DNA from: SVTX01 sp964526505
GTDB lineage: Bacteria > Bacillota > Clostridia > Oscillospirales > CAG-272
Direction: 5' to 3'
NCBI GenBank assembly: GCA_964526505.1
Contig: CAZGJC010000010.1
Location: 1-55,033, forward strand
DNA length: 55,033 bases
A program made the translations under genes and the position numbers. Below the pieces are notes generated by a model. It did not search any database. It saw nothing but the letters and a program-made list of their open reading frames with translations, and had not been told where the DNA came from. Below are positions 7,771 through 15,840 of this stretch, in pieces. Each line of letters begins with the position of its first letter. Position 1 is the stretch's first letter.

Positions 7771-9561
7771 ATGGCAGAATTTTTAACCGCCGAAGATAAA
7801 AGAAGTTACTATTGCGGAGAAGTTCCGACAAGCGAAATGGGAAACCGCATATGCGTCATGGGCTGGGTTCAGCGTTGCCGTGATCTCGGTGCCCTCGTGT
7901 TTATTGACTTGCGTGACCGCACGGGTATCGTCCAGATAGCATTTGACGACAAAACCGACCGTGAAATATTCGAAAAAGCAAGATCTTGCCGTGCAGAATA
8001 CGTAATTTGCGTAAACGGAACGGTTCGCCCGAGAGCGGAAGGAGCGGTAAATCCCAATCTTCCGACAGGTGCAATTGAAATATATGCCGACAGTATCAAA
8101 ATACTTTCTGCAGCACAAACACCTCCGTTTGAAGTAAGCGACAGTAAAAAGGTTAAGGACGAAACGGCACTCAAATTCCGTTATCTTGACCTTCGTCGTC
8201 CAGAACTTCAAAAGAACATCAAAATGCGTCACGATATCGCACGTGTTGCACGTCAATACTACTACGAAAACGGATTTTACGAAATCGAAACTCCCATGAT
8301 GATAAAAGCAACACCCGAAGGAGCCAGAGACTATCTCGTTCCCTCCCGTGTTCATAAGGGAAGTTTCTACGCTCTTCCCCAGTCTCCACAGATATATAAG
8401 CAACTTCTCATGCTTTCGGGATTTGACAGATATATCCAGATAGCACGTTGTTTCCGTGACGAAGACCTCCGTGCAGACCGTCAACCCGAATTCACACAGA
8501 TAGACCTTGAAATGTCATTTGCAACGCAAGAAGACATTATGGCTATGAATGAAGGATTTATCAAGCGTGTATTCAAAGAAGTTCTCGGTCTTGATGTTGA
8601 GACACCTATGCAAAGACTTACCTTTACCGAAGCGATGAACAGATACGGCTCCGATAAGCCCGATACCAGATACGGCATGGAAATTCAGAACATCTCCGAC
8701 GCAGTAAAAGATTCCGAATTTGTCGTATTCAAATCCGCTCTCGAATGTGGCGGAAGCGTTCGTGCGATAGTAGCAAAAGGCGGAGCGAATGTACTCACGA
8801 GAAAAGAAATAGATAAACTCACAGAACACGCAAAGGGTGTTGGTGCAAAAGGACTCGCTTACGTCCGCTGGACCGATGAAACCCCCAATTGCAGTTTCGC
8901 CAAATTTATGACACCCGACCAGATTGATAAGATTTACTCGGCAGTAGGACTTCAAAAGGGCGACGTAATGCTCATCTGTGCCGATAAAGACAAAGTGGTT
9001 CTTCCCACACTCGGTGCGTTAAGACAGATAGTTGCAAGAAAACTTGACGTGATCCCCGAAGGCAAATTCAACTTCCTTTGGATTACGGAATTCCCGTTCT
9101 TTGAATGGAATGAAGATACACAGCATTGGGACGCTATGCACCATCCCTTTACAATGCCTCTCGAAGAATGCCTCGACAATCTCGAATCCGATCCCGGAAG
9201 CGTGCGTGCAAAGTGCTACGATATGGTTCTTAACGGAACCGAACTTCTCTCGGGTTCAATCCGTATCACCGACTGGCAACTTCAAGAGAGAATGTTCAAG
9301 TCTCTCGGTCTGACACCCGAAGAAATAGAAGCGAAATTCGGATTCCTCGTTGAAGCGTATAAATACGGTGCACCTCCTCACGGCGGTTCGGGCATGGGTC
9401 TTGACAGACTTGCGATGGTTATGAGCGGTGCAGACAGCCTCCGTGACGTACTTGCTTTCCCGAAAGTTCAAAACGCAAGCGAACTTATGTCAGGTTGCCC
9501 CGCACCTGCGGACGCACAGGCACTCATCGACCTCGGAATTGCGGTTACGGAGCAGGAATAA
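7771..9561 (+). CDS. aspS: Aspartyl-tRNA synthetase (bacterial type)
   Basis: Charges tRNA-Asp (and tRNA-Asn if the enzyme is non-discriminating, which cannot be judged from sequence alone). The 596-residue protein has the N-terminal OB-fold anticodon domain (GWVQRCRDLGALVFIDLRDR), the class II catalytic core with motif 2 (FRDEDLRADRQPEFTQID) and motif 3 (GSGMGLDRL near residue 545), and the GAD insertion that marks bacterial AspRS, so it is not the short archaeal type. GAAAGGAC precedes the ATG. It is the last gene of the exonuclease-thiI-aspS set and is followed directly by a strong terminator. Confidence 0.98.
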   Translation: MAEFLTAEDKRSYYCGEVPTSEMGNRICVMGWVQRCRDLGALVFIDLRDRTGIVQIAFDDKTDREIFEKARSCRAEYVICVNGTVRPRAEGAVNPNLPTGAIEIYADSIKILSAAQTPPFEVSDSKKVKDETALKFRYLDLRRPELQKNIKMRHDIARVARQYYYENGFYEIETPMMIKATPEGARDYLVPSRVHKGSFYALPQSPQIYKQLLMLSGFDRYIQIARCFRDEDLRADRQPEFTQIDLEMSFATQEDIMAMNEGFIKRVFKEVLGLDVETPMQRLTFTEAMNRYGSDKPDTRYGMEIQNISDAVKDSEFVVFKSALECGGSVRAIVAKGGANVLTRKEIDKLTEHAKGVGAKGLAYVRWTDETPNCSFAKFMTPDQIDKIYSAVGLQKGDVMLICADKDKVVLPTLGALRQIVARKLDVIPEGKFNFLWITEFPFFEWNEDTQHWDAMHHPFTMPLEECLDNLESDPGSVRAKCYDMVLNGTELLSGSIRITDWQLQERMFKSLGLTPEEIEAKFGFLVEAYKYGAPPHGGSGMGLDRLAMVMSGADSLRDVLAFPKVQNASELMSGCPAPADAQALIDLGIAVTEQE

Positions 9562-9577
9562 TTTTAAAATAATCCAT

Positions 9578-9607
9578 AAAAAACGGACGGTTCACCGTCC
9601 GTTTTTT
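9578..9607. terminator. Bidirectional Rho-independent terminator between aspS and the VanY-like gene
   Basis: A perfect 13-bp inverted repeat, AAAAAACGGACGG / CCGTCCGTTTTTT, with a TTCA tetraloop. T-runs flank it on both strands, so it serves aspS (plus) and the convergent carboxypeptidase gene (minus). Confidence 0.92.
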
Positions 9608-9615
9608 GTTGTCTG

Positions 9616-10425
9616 TCAGTCAAGCCACTCTTCAAGCGTTTCGCCTGATTTGTACATTTTAGTTGCGGCATCTACGCCCACAAAGCGATAATGCCAAGAC
9701 TCGTATGCATATCCCGTGGTTTCCGTTTTATCCTCGGGATATCTGAGAATAAATCCAAACTTATGTGCATTTTCTTTAAGCCATTCAAACGCCTCAGTCT
9801 CGGCAAAACCGACACGACCGCCCTTTTGGCTTTCGGACGCATAGTTTACAAGGTCACTCATACTCGTAGTCATAAAGTCCACGCAAAGACCCGTTTGATG
9901 TTCGCTCGAACCCGGTGCCGCACAGTATTCAAGTACTTTTTGTTTGCGTTGTTCTTCCGTAAGAGTCTTGTCACTCTCAAATTCCGCATACATATAGTTG
10001 TCAAACAACTTTTGCTGGTACGCATAATCACGATATCCGCTTGTTATAAAACAATCCTCAATTCCGTCCGCTTTCATTTCTTCAAGCAGTGCGATTGCGG
10101 CTTTGGCAACGTTTTCGTTAAGTTTTACTTCTGTACCATAGAGCGTGTATTCGGTATTTGTTTCAACAAGATTTTCGGGTACGTAAGTTTCACCCACCGG
10201 ATTCTTCTTGTTTACAAGCGTTTTGGTGTATAATTTGTTCTTCGTGTTAAGTACGCTCTTTACCGACGAGATGTCCGTTTTATACTCATGGTCATCTGTT
10301 GAAAAGTTATTGGTTTCGCAACCTGTAATTACAAGCCCGAGAGTTACCGCAAATACAACGGCAACAATAAAAATCGCCGTGGAAATTATAAGCGGTCTGT
10401 TTGATTTGATTTGTTTTGCATCCAT
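9616..10425 (-). CDS. D-alanyl-D-alanine carboxypeptidase, VanY / M15B family, probable lipoprotein
   Basis: Cell-wall enzyme predicted to remove the terminal D-Ala from peptidoglycan stem peptides outside the membrane. The 269-residue protein has a charged N-terminus, a hydrophobic segment (about 11-34) and then ITGC, which fits a lipobox with Cys near residue 35. The M15B zinc motifs are present: SGYRDYAYQQ, SSEHQTGLCVDF (S-x2-H-x6-D) and ESWHYRFVG (E-x-W-H). Length and motifs are typical of housekeeping VanY-like enzymes; no vancomycin-resistance genes are nearby, so there is no sign of a van cluster. It is the last gene of a minus-strand trio (DUF6062, mnmM). AAGGAAAGG precedes the ATG. 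Confidence 0.92.
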   Translation of the reverse strand: MDAKQIKSNRPLIISTAIFIVAVVFAVTLGLVITGCETNNFSTDDHEYKTDISSVKSVLNTKNKLYTKTLVNKKNPVGETYVPENLVETNTEYTLYGTEVKLNENVAKAAIALLEEMKADGIEDCFITSGYRDYAYQQKLFDNYMYAEFESDKTLTEEQRKQKVLEYCAAPGSSEHQTGLCVDFMTTSMSDLVNYASESQKGGRVGFAETEAFEWLKENAHKFGFILRYPEDKTETTGYAYESWHYRFVGVDAATKMYKSGETLEEWLD

Positions 10426-10453
10426 AAATCTGTTTCCTTTCCTTGTCTGAATT

Positions 10454-11014
10454 TTAAATGGTCTTTTTCGTCTCTATCATAAAAAAGTACGGCGACGTTG
10501 CGGAATTGACTATTTTCACTTTCGTTGCACAAACCTTAAATCTGCTAAGCCCTGACAGATATTCTTCTATCATCTTGCCCTCTGCGTCCCCCTCGGGGTG
10601 ACCCGGATATACTGCAACGTTGAGTATAGCGTCTGCGTCAAGCAAATCTATTGCCGCCTCAATTGCTGGCATTGTGGTCTCTCTCATTGTGGTAATGGAT
10701 TTGTCTCCGCCCGGAAGCCACCCGAGGTTAAACATTCCGCCCTTTATTTTGCAATCCACGTATTTTTTTACGTTGTGGTGCGAGTCGCATATAAGCGTGT
10801 AGTTTTCGGGACATCCCGATTCTGCAAGTCTCTTTCTCGTAGACTCAACGGCAGACGGCTGAATGTCAAACGCATATACGTGTCCGCTCTCTCCCACCGC
10901 ACGTGAGAGAAATTCCGTATCGTGACCGTTTCCCATCGTAAAGTCAACAACCACGTCTCCCTCCTTGATGTGAGTCAAGAGAAATTGTTTATGTAAATCA
11001 AGTAAATCTATCAT
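10454..11014 (-). CDS. mnmM: Class I SAM-dependent methyltransferase, MnmM/YtqB family
   Basis: A 186-residue methyltransferase with motif I VDFTMGNGHDTEFL (about 23-36), an acidic SAM-ribose residue in AFDIQPSAVE, and NLGWLPGGDK, which is characteristic of the YtqB family. Bacillus subtilis YtqB has been shown to be the Gram-positive methylase for mnm5s2U in the tRNA wobble position and renamed MnmM; older annotation calls it an rRNA methylase. The assignment here is by family resemblance. The gene lies 21 bases after the DUF6062 gene and 28 bases before the VanY-like gene, on the same strand. Confidence 0.87.
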   Translation of the reverse strand: MIDLLDLHKQFLLTHIKEGDVVVDFTMGNGHDTEFLSRAVGESGHVYAFDIQPSAVESTRKRLAESGCPENYTLICDSHHNVKKYVDCKIKGGMFNLGWLPGGDKSITTMRETTMPAIEAAIDLLDADAILNVAVYPGHPEGDAEGKMIEEYLSGLSRFKVCATKVKIVNSATSPYFFMIETKKTI

Positions 11015-11035
11015 TTATTTTCACCCACTGAAAAA

Positions 11036-11734
11036 TTATTTGTGCAAATCGGAACGCAAGAATTTAATCGCCCGTTCCACCGAATCCTTTGAATTGTACC
11101 ACGGTTCTTCATCGTATCTGTAATCGAATTTTTTGCAAAACCACGATATGTCTCCCGAAAGTTCGTCAAGATATTTTTCGACAACCTCCGCACACTGTGC
11201 GGAAAATTCCTGCATCTGTTTCTTTCTGAGTCTATGTTGCCCGCACGCAAGCAATTTTTTGTAGTGAGGCAGACAAAAATACGGCTGTGCTTTTAATTTT
11301 TTGACAAATTCTTCATCCGACTCCCACAAAAGTACCGCCGTGTCAACCATATTATTGAAGTTAAACTCTATGCGTGAGCAAACGTAACAGGAATTTTCAA
11401 GTTCGCCTATTCTTTTTATGGGCTTGTTTCCCTGACCACCGCCAAATCCCTTGTCACGTATATCTTTCTTCAATTCGTCAAGATGACTTTCAAGCGTGAG
11501 TGCCATGCCAAGTCTGTTTTTTCTCACAAACATAAGGTCGTAATGCGTTCTGCAAAAGCCTTGCTTGTTGGTCTTTATTCTCACGTCGGGTTCCATCATC
11601 GACGCACCGAGAATAAGGTCAAGTTCGTCGCCTTCAAGTTTGTTGTAGAGTTTGCAAAACGGGCAACCGCACGACTTATCGTCTCTGCACGCTTCAAATG
11701 CTTCGTTTACGGGTATTGTATAAATCTGTTCCAC
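11036..11734 (-). CDS. DUF6062 family protein with paired Cys/His clusters
   Basis: A 232-residue soluble protein of a Clostridia family of unknown role. It carries two similar halves of metal-binding appearance: CGCPFC with GFCRTHYD in the N-terminal third, and CYVCSR with YFCLPHYK after residue 110. The repeated C-x2-C / FC-x2-HY pattern suggests two Zn or Fe-S sites, an inference from spacing only. The GTG start is supported by GGGAGGG seven bases upstream. It is the first gene of the minus-strand trio and diverges from the glycosylase gene through overlapping promoters. Confidence 0.8.
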   Translation of the reverse strand: MEQIYTIPVNEAFEACRDDKSCGCPFCKLYNKLEGDELDLILGASMMEPDVRIKTNKQGFCRTHYDLMFVRKNRLGMALTLESHLDELKKDIRDKGFGGGQGNKPIKRIGELENSCYVCSRIEFNFNNMVDTAVLLWESDEEFVKKLKAQPYFCLPHYKKLLACGQHRLRKKQMQEFSAQCAEVVEKYLDELSGDISWFCKKFDYRYDEEPWYNSKDSVERAIKFLRSDLHK

Positions 11735-11753
11735 AAAATTCCCTCCCGTGGGA

Positions 11754-11782
11754 TTGACTAAACTTTTCTTTGATGATATAAT
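11754..11782 (+). promoter_or_regulatory. Promoter of the glycosylase operon
   Basis: -35 TTGACT (11754-11759), 17-bp spacer, -10 TATAAT (11777-11782). The start codon lies 48 bases further on. Confidence 0.8.
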
Positions 11783-11810
11783 TATACCATATTGTCGATA
11801 TATTTTTCAA
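11781..11810 (-). promoter_or_regulatory. Promoter of the DUF6062-mnmM-vanY-like operon
   Basis: Minus strand: -35 TTGAAA (11805-11810), 18-bp spacer, -10 TATAAT (11781-11786) with an extended TG. Its -10 overlaps the -10 of the plus-strand promoter in the shared TATAATTATA, so the two promoters probably exclude each other. Confidence 0.75.
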
Positions 11811-11829
11811 GTAGTAAAGGTTAAGTTTT

Positions 11830-12771
11830 ATGATTTTTGAGAAAACTCTTATTGAGAATAACATAAAAGCGGTAAAATTGTCTTCCGTCGGGCATTTTAT
11901 GCCCGAACTCGTGTTTGACTGCGGTCAGAGTTTTCGCTTTGATAAAGTGGAAAATTCCCGTCACGAAACGGAATTTGCGGGAGTGGCACACGGCAAATAC
12001 ATATCAGTGGCACGGGACGGAGACGACGTTTATATATACAACACAAACGAAGAAGAGTTTAACGGTATTTGGCGTGCTTATCTCGGTCTTGACCGTGACT
12101 ACGACAAGATAAATTCAAACGTTTTGTCTCTCTCCGACAACGAAACCTTGCATAACGCAGTGCGTCTTGCCGACGGCATACGCATACTCAAACAAGACCC
12201 GTGGGAGGCACTCTGCTCCTTTATTATTTCTCAAAACAATAATATTCCGAGAATCAAAGGTCTGGTCGCATCCCTTTCTTACCACTGTTCCGACGAATGT
12301 GAGACAAAGGGTATGGAGGGGCACATCGCAAAATCACACGAAACTCTCCCGGGTGCCACATATGCATTTCCCACACCTCAAAGCCTTGTAAATTTAGGCG
12401 AAGAGGGACTCAGGGAACTCAAAACGGGATTCCGTGCAAGATACATATTCGACGCATCACAGAGAATTATCGACGGTCGAACAAATCTGACCGAAATCGA
12501 AAAACTTCCCACACAAAAAGCGGTCAAAGAACTTTGCGAAATTTGCGGAGTGGGACCGAAAGTGGCAAGTTGTGCCTTGCTGTACGGTCAGGCAAAACTC
12601 GACGCATTTCCAATAGACGTCTGGATAAAAAAAGTTATGCTCAAATATTTCGATGAAAATTTCACACCCGACGCACTCGGAGAATACGCAGGCGTTGCAC
12701 AGCAGTATCTCTTCTACTACGAAAGATATTTGCAGAGCCAATCACAAAACGGTAAACCGGAGGAAGATTAA
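11830..12771 (+). CDS. 8-oxoguanine DNA glycosylase (OGG1 family, bifunctional)
   Basis: Base-excision repair enzyme removing 8-oxoguanine and cutting the strand by beta-elimination. The 313-residue protein has the OGG N-terminal domain (ELVFDCGQSFRFDKVEN, near residues 26-42) and an HhH-GPD domain. The hairpin GVGPKVA (near 237-243) holds the Schiff-base lysine equivalent to human Lys249, and FPIDVW (near 255-260) holds the catalytic aspartate equivalent to Asp268. QNNNIPRIKGL is the usual conserved helix. The ATG is at 11830 behind GTAAAGGTTAAG. It begins a plus-strand trio with an unknown gene starting one base after its stop and a HAD phosphatase. Confidence 0.94.
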   Translation: MIFEKTLIENNIKAVKLSSVGHFMPELVFDCGQSFRFDKVENSRHETEFAGVAHGKYISVARDGDDVYIYNTNEEEFNGIWRAYLGLDRDYDKINSNVLSLSDNETLHNAVRLADGIRILKQDPWEALCSFIISQNNNIPRIKGLVASLSYHCSDECETKGMEGHIAKSHETLPGATYAFPTPQSLVNLGEEGLRELKTGFRARYIFDASQRIIDGRTNLTEIEKLPTQKAVKELCEICGVGPKVASCALLYGQAKLDAFPIDVWIKKVMLKYFDENFTPDALGEYAGVAQQYLFYYERYLQSQSQNGKPEED

Positions 12772-12772
12772 A

Positions 12773-13270
12773 ATGAAACCGGAAGAATTCGCAATGGAAT
12801 TACAGAAAAAATATCCGTCGTTCGGAAAGAAAATAATATATGATAAAACGGCTTCCGGCGATGACTTTTGCGAGATAATTTACGAAAACAAAGACCGTCC
12901 GTCGCATCTTCTCACCGTGACGATTTTTTGCGACGGTGCGGAACTCTCTTTCGGTTCGGTTTCTTTCTTTACAGGCAAGAAAAAACTCTCTCTGCCCGAA
13001 ACAATTCAGGCAATCGACGATATTATCGGCGACAAAACAATATTCGTTTTTCAATACGAAAATCGCAAAGGTATGGAAAGCGGACGTATTATCGACCGTG
13101 ATATTTACGCCCTGACGGGAGACAAAGACGATATGACAAAAGAATACCGAAAGTTTATATCCGAAATTTCCGCTCCGATAGGAAAATTCAAGCGACTCTT
13201 TACAAATCTCAAAGGTTTGTTCGTTATAACAAACTTTTCGGGTTCGATAAATATGGAAATAGAAAGATAA
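12773..13270 (+). CDS. Unknown small soluble protein
   Basis: 165 residues starting MKPEEFAMELQKKYPSFGKK; a ribosome site, GGAGGAAG, lies 7 bases before this ATG, whereas the open frame extends upstream without a ribosome site. I do not recognise the family. The sequence alternates short strands and helices, has no membrane segment or signal peptide, and shows no cysteine or catalytic pattern beyond two isolated cysteines. It begins one base after the glycosylase stop and ends 13 bases before the HAD phosphatase, so it is almost certainly co-transcribed with both. Confidence 0.8.
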   Translation: MKPEEFAMELQKKYPSFGKKIIYDKTASGDDFCEIIYENKDRPSHLLTVTIFCDGAELSFGSVSFFTGKKKLSLPETIQAIDDIIGDKTIFVFQYENRKGMESGRIIDRDIYALTGDKDDMTKEYRKFISEISAPIGKFKRLFTNLKGLFVITNFSGSINMEIER

Positions 13271-13283
13271 AAGGATTTTTATT

Positions 13284-13940
13284 ATGAGATACAAATACGT
13301 AGTATTCGACCTTGACGGAACGCTAACAGACCCATATGAGGGAATTACAAACTCAATAAAGTATGCAATGGAGCAAATGCAAAAACCCATACCCGACGAC
13401 TGCGACCTCAAACTTTTCATAGGTCCTCCGCTCTATTACTCATTTGAGCATTACACTAAACTCACCGCAGAAGATTCCGTTCGTGCGGTAGACGAATACA
13501 GAGTATACTACAAGGATCGTGGTATATACGAAAACGTTATATACGACGGAATATCCGAACTGCTCTCAAATATACGCAAACGTGGTGGCAAGGCACTTGT
13601 GGGCACGTCAAAACCGCAAGTCTTTGCGGAAGAAGTTTTAAGACACGTTGAAATTCTGGACTTTTTTGATGCCGTTTCGGGTGCGGATATGAGCGAATCT
13701 CATTCATCAAAAGAAGAAATAATTCGCCGTTCTCTTTCTCTTGCAAAAATTCCCGAAAGTGAATATAAATATTGCCTTATGGTAGGCGACAGAAAGTTTG
13801 ATATAGAGGGTGCAAATCGTTGCGGTATCGACTCCGTAGGCGTACTTTGGGGTTATGGCGATGAGCGTGAACTTCAAGACGAGGGTGCCACCTATATTGC
13901 AAAAACGGTTGATGAACTGCACAAAATAATTTTCGGTTAA
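13284..13940 (+). CDS. HAD-family phosphatase (phosphoglycolate-phosphatase-like)
   Basis: A 218-residue HAD hydrolase with all four motifs: DLDGTLTD (residues 9-16, nucleophile Asp and acid/base Asp), GTSKP with motif II Thr/Ser near 108, the motif III lysine after it (SSKEEI region), and MVGDRKFDIEGA near 164 for motif IV. The alpha-helical cap between residues 17 and 85 matches the Gph/PpaX/YcjU branch. The substrate cannot be set from sequence; phosphoglycolate from DNA-end repair would fit next to a DNA glycosylase, but that is inference. AAAGGA precedes the ATG. Confidence 0.92.
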   Translation: MRYKYVVFDLDGTLTDPYEGITNSIKYAMEQMQKPIPDDCDLKLFIGPPLYYSFEHYTKLTAEDSVRAVDEYRVYYKDRGIYENVIYDGISELLSNIRKRGGKALVGTSKPQVFAEEVLRHVEILDFFDAVSGADMSESHSSKEEIIRRSLSLAKIPESEYKYCLMVGDRKFDIEGANRCGIDSVGVLWGYGDERELQDEGATYIAKTVDELHKIIFG

Positions 13941-13981
13941 TATTCGTCTGTAAAAAAGTTTTAATGTCCACGGCACGGCTA

Positions 13982-14010
13982 TTGACAATTTAAAAATTAT
14001 ATTATATAAT
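13982..14010 (+). promoter_or_regulatory. Consensus sigma-A promoter of the HPr-like gene
   Basis: Perfect TTGACA (13982-13987), 17-bp spacer, perfect TATAAT (14005-14010). This is the strongest-looking promoter in the window and drives a single 76-residue gene with an AAGGAGG ribosome site. Confidence 0.92.
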
Positions 14011-14059
14011 TATCGTGGAAGAAATTGTTAAAACAATAATTTTTCAAGGAGGAACAAAT

Positions 14060-14290
14060 ATGGTATCTGTAAACATTCACCTTAAAGAAATTAACGACGT
14101 TTACAAACTTGTAAATATTCTCGTAGGCTTTGACGGCGACGTTGACCTTGAATCCGGTCGCTATAAAGTTGACGGAAAATCCATTCTCGGTATTTTCAGC
14201 CTCGACCTTCGTCAGCCCATAAAACTCACGTATAACGGCGACAAGGCAGACCAACTTTTAGAGCAAATAAAGCCCCTTATGGCAGATTAA
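14060..14290 (+). CDS. HPr-like protein lacking the active-site histidine
   Basis: 76 residues from ATG 14060 (AAGGAGG 7 bases upstream; a GTG at 14015 in frame has no ribosome site). The C-terminal two thirds align with PTS HPr: DVDLESGRYKVDGKSILGIFSLDL matches the region around HPr Ser46 (KSIxG). The N-terminal part where HPr has GIHARPA instead reads KEINDVYKLVNI, so the phosphorylated His15 and its Arg17 are absent. It therefore cannot pass phosphate in sugar uptake in the usual way. It may be regulatory, like Bacillus Crh, which also lacks His15 but keeps Ser46. It stands alone between a consensus promoter and a terminator. Confidence 0.85.
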   Translation: MVSVNIHLKEINDVYKLVNILVGFDGDVDLESGRYKVDGKSILGIFSLDLRQPIKLTYNGDKADQLLEQIKPLMAD

Positions 14291-14298
14291 AAATAACA

Positions 14299-14336
14299 AA
14301 CGCAGGCAACTCTTTTGAGTTGTCTGCGTTATTTTT
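14299..14336. terminator. Terminator between the HPr-like and MATE genes
   Basis: A 14-bp stem with one mismatch (AACGCAGGCAACTC / GAGTTGTCTGCGTT), TTTT loop, followed by ATTTTTT; A-rich sequence on the other side lets it act for the convergent MATE gene too. Confidence 0.88.
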
Positions 14337-15715
14337 TATTCGGGAATTTTTGATATAACACCCTTGTGTACTACCATAAAGAATATTATCGAAATAATAA
14401 ACGATGCAACTTCCGCCACGGGGAATGACCACCAAACCGCATTGACGTCTCCCGTTTTCGCAAGCAAATAAGCCACTGGAATAAGCACCACAAGTTGACG
14501 TGCGATTGACGTAAACATCGAAAAAATGCTTTTTCCGAGTGCTTGGAATATCGAACCCATAACTATACAAACGCCTGCAAACACAAACGAAAGTGCCGCA
14601 ATTCTCATGGTTTGAATCGCTATACTTAAAGCGTCGGCGTTTTCAATGAACAGTCCGACAAGTTGTGTCGGGAAAATTTCAAATGTCGCAAGCCCCAAAA
14701 GCATATATACAACCGCAGAGCCTGTGCCTATAAGCATTGCCATGGTCATTCTCTTTCGTTTTCTCGCCCCGAAATTGTACGATATTATCGGAACAAGCCC
14801 ATTGTTGAGACCGAATATCGGCATAAGAACAAAACTTTGAAGTTTAAAGTATGCACCGAATGCGTTTTGAGCATACTGACCTATCGGATGTGCGAAAGAA
14901 TAGAGAATGTTATTGAATATTATATTCATAACCGAACCTATCGACGACATCACAATAGACGGTATGCCTATGGCGTAAATTCTCCAAATTATCTTTCCGC
15001 TCGGACGGAAGTCACGTGTGGACAAATCAATATCTTTGTTGTATTTTGCATTTAAAATCAACGCAACGACAAATCCTATAATCTGACCCAAAACCGTAGC
15101 ATATGCCGCACCCTTAACGCCCATATCAAATCCGAATATGAAAATCGGGTCGAAAATAATATTTATTATCGCTCCGCTTGCCTGAGTGAACATTGCAAGG
15201 TGAGTTTTTCCCGTTGAAATCATAAGTCTTTCCATAACGATTTCGCCGAAAACGCCGAATGATCCGATATAACAAATGCGGAGATACTGCTTTCCGTATT
15301 CAATAACCTCGGGATTGTCCGTCATTATTTTCATATACGGTTCAAGAAGCGTAAATCCAAGAATCAGGAACACAGCGTAACTGCAAAAAGCCAAAAATAC
15401 GCCGTTTTTCGCTATTTTGTTAGCAGTTTTTCCGTCACCCTCGCCGAGACTTCGTGAGAGAAGTGCGTTAATTCCGACACCCGTTCCCGTTGCAACGGCA
15501 ATAATAAAGTTCTGTGCGGCGAACGCAAGGTTTACGGCATTAAATTCAAGTTGTTCGGGCGATATACTTGCGACAAATAAACTGTCCACAACGTTATATA
15601 ACGCCTGAATTATCATTGATATCACCATGGGAAGCGACATCGTAAGTACAAGTTTCCAAACGGGCAACACGCCCATTTTGTTTTCTCCGTTGTTTAATAA
15701 CTTTGTTTCTGACAT
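14336..15715 (-). CDS. MATE family efflux transporter
   Basis: A 459-residue inner-membrane Na+/H+-coupled exporter with about twelve hydrophobic segments in two similar halves, the usual MATE size. The first helix WKLVLTMSLPMVISMIIQALYNVVDSLFVA carries the typical MATE N-terminal pattern, and GTGVGINALLSRSLGEGD near residue 80 is the family's conserved loop. It resembles the NorM/DinF-like branch common in Clostridia; substrate unknown. It has its own promoter, divergent from holA, and shares a terminator with the HPr-like gene. Confidence 0.94.
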   Translation of the reverse strand: MSETKLLNNGENKMGVLPVWKLVLTMSLPMVISMIIQALYNVVDSLFVASISPEQLEFNAVNLAFAAQNFIIAVATGTGVGINALLSRSLGEGDGKTANKIAKNGVFLAFCSYAVFLILGFTLLEPYMKIMTDNPEVIEYGKQYLRICYIGSFGVFGEIVMERLMISTGKTHLAMFTQASGAIINIIFDPIFIFGFDMGVKGAAYATVLGQIIGFVVALILNAKYNKDIDLSTRDFRPSGKIIWRIYAIGIPSIVMSSIGSVMNIIFNNILYSFAHPIGQYAQNAFGAYFKLQSFVLMPIFGLNNGLVPIISYNFGARKRKRMTMAMLIGTGSAVVYMLLGLATFEIFPTQLVGLFIENADALSIAIQTMRIAALSFVFAGVCIVMGSIFQALGKSIFSMFTSIARQLVVLIPVAYLLAKTGDVNAVWWSFPVAEVASFIISIIFFMVVHKGVISKIPE

Positions 15716-15745
15716 ATCTTCTCCGTTTTAATTTTTAACCTTTCT

Positions 15746-15774
15746 ATTATAACACATATACGTATATAAGTCAA
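15746..15774 (-). promoter_or_regulatory. Promoter of the MATE gene
   Basis: Minus strand: -35 TTGACT (15769-15774), 17-bp spacer, -10 TATAAT (15746-15751), extended TG motif. The gene starts 31 bases downstream. Confidence 0.85.
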
Positions 15775-15787
15775 TATGTGTAAATAC

Positions 15788-15816
15788 TTGACGACAACCG
15801 TCCGAAATGTTATAAT
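15788..15816 (+). promoter_or_regulatory. Promoter of holA
   Basis: -35 TTGACG (15788-15793), 17-bp spacer, -10 TATAAT (15811-15816), extended TG motif. It is 14 bases from the divergent MATE promoter; a GGAGG ribosome site follows before the ATG at 15841. Confidence 0.85.
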
Positions 15817-15840
15817 TATATAAGATACGGAGGCGAGAAA

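Noticed and set aside
7783..8484. 233-codon minus-strand frame opposite aspS
   Set aside because: Shadow of aspS with biased composition and no start signal.
9616..10425. Vancomycin-resistance gene
   Set aside because: VanY-like enzymes are common housekeeping proteins; no vanH, vanA/B, vanX or vanRS genes are near.
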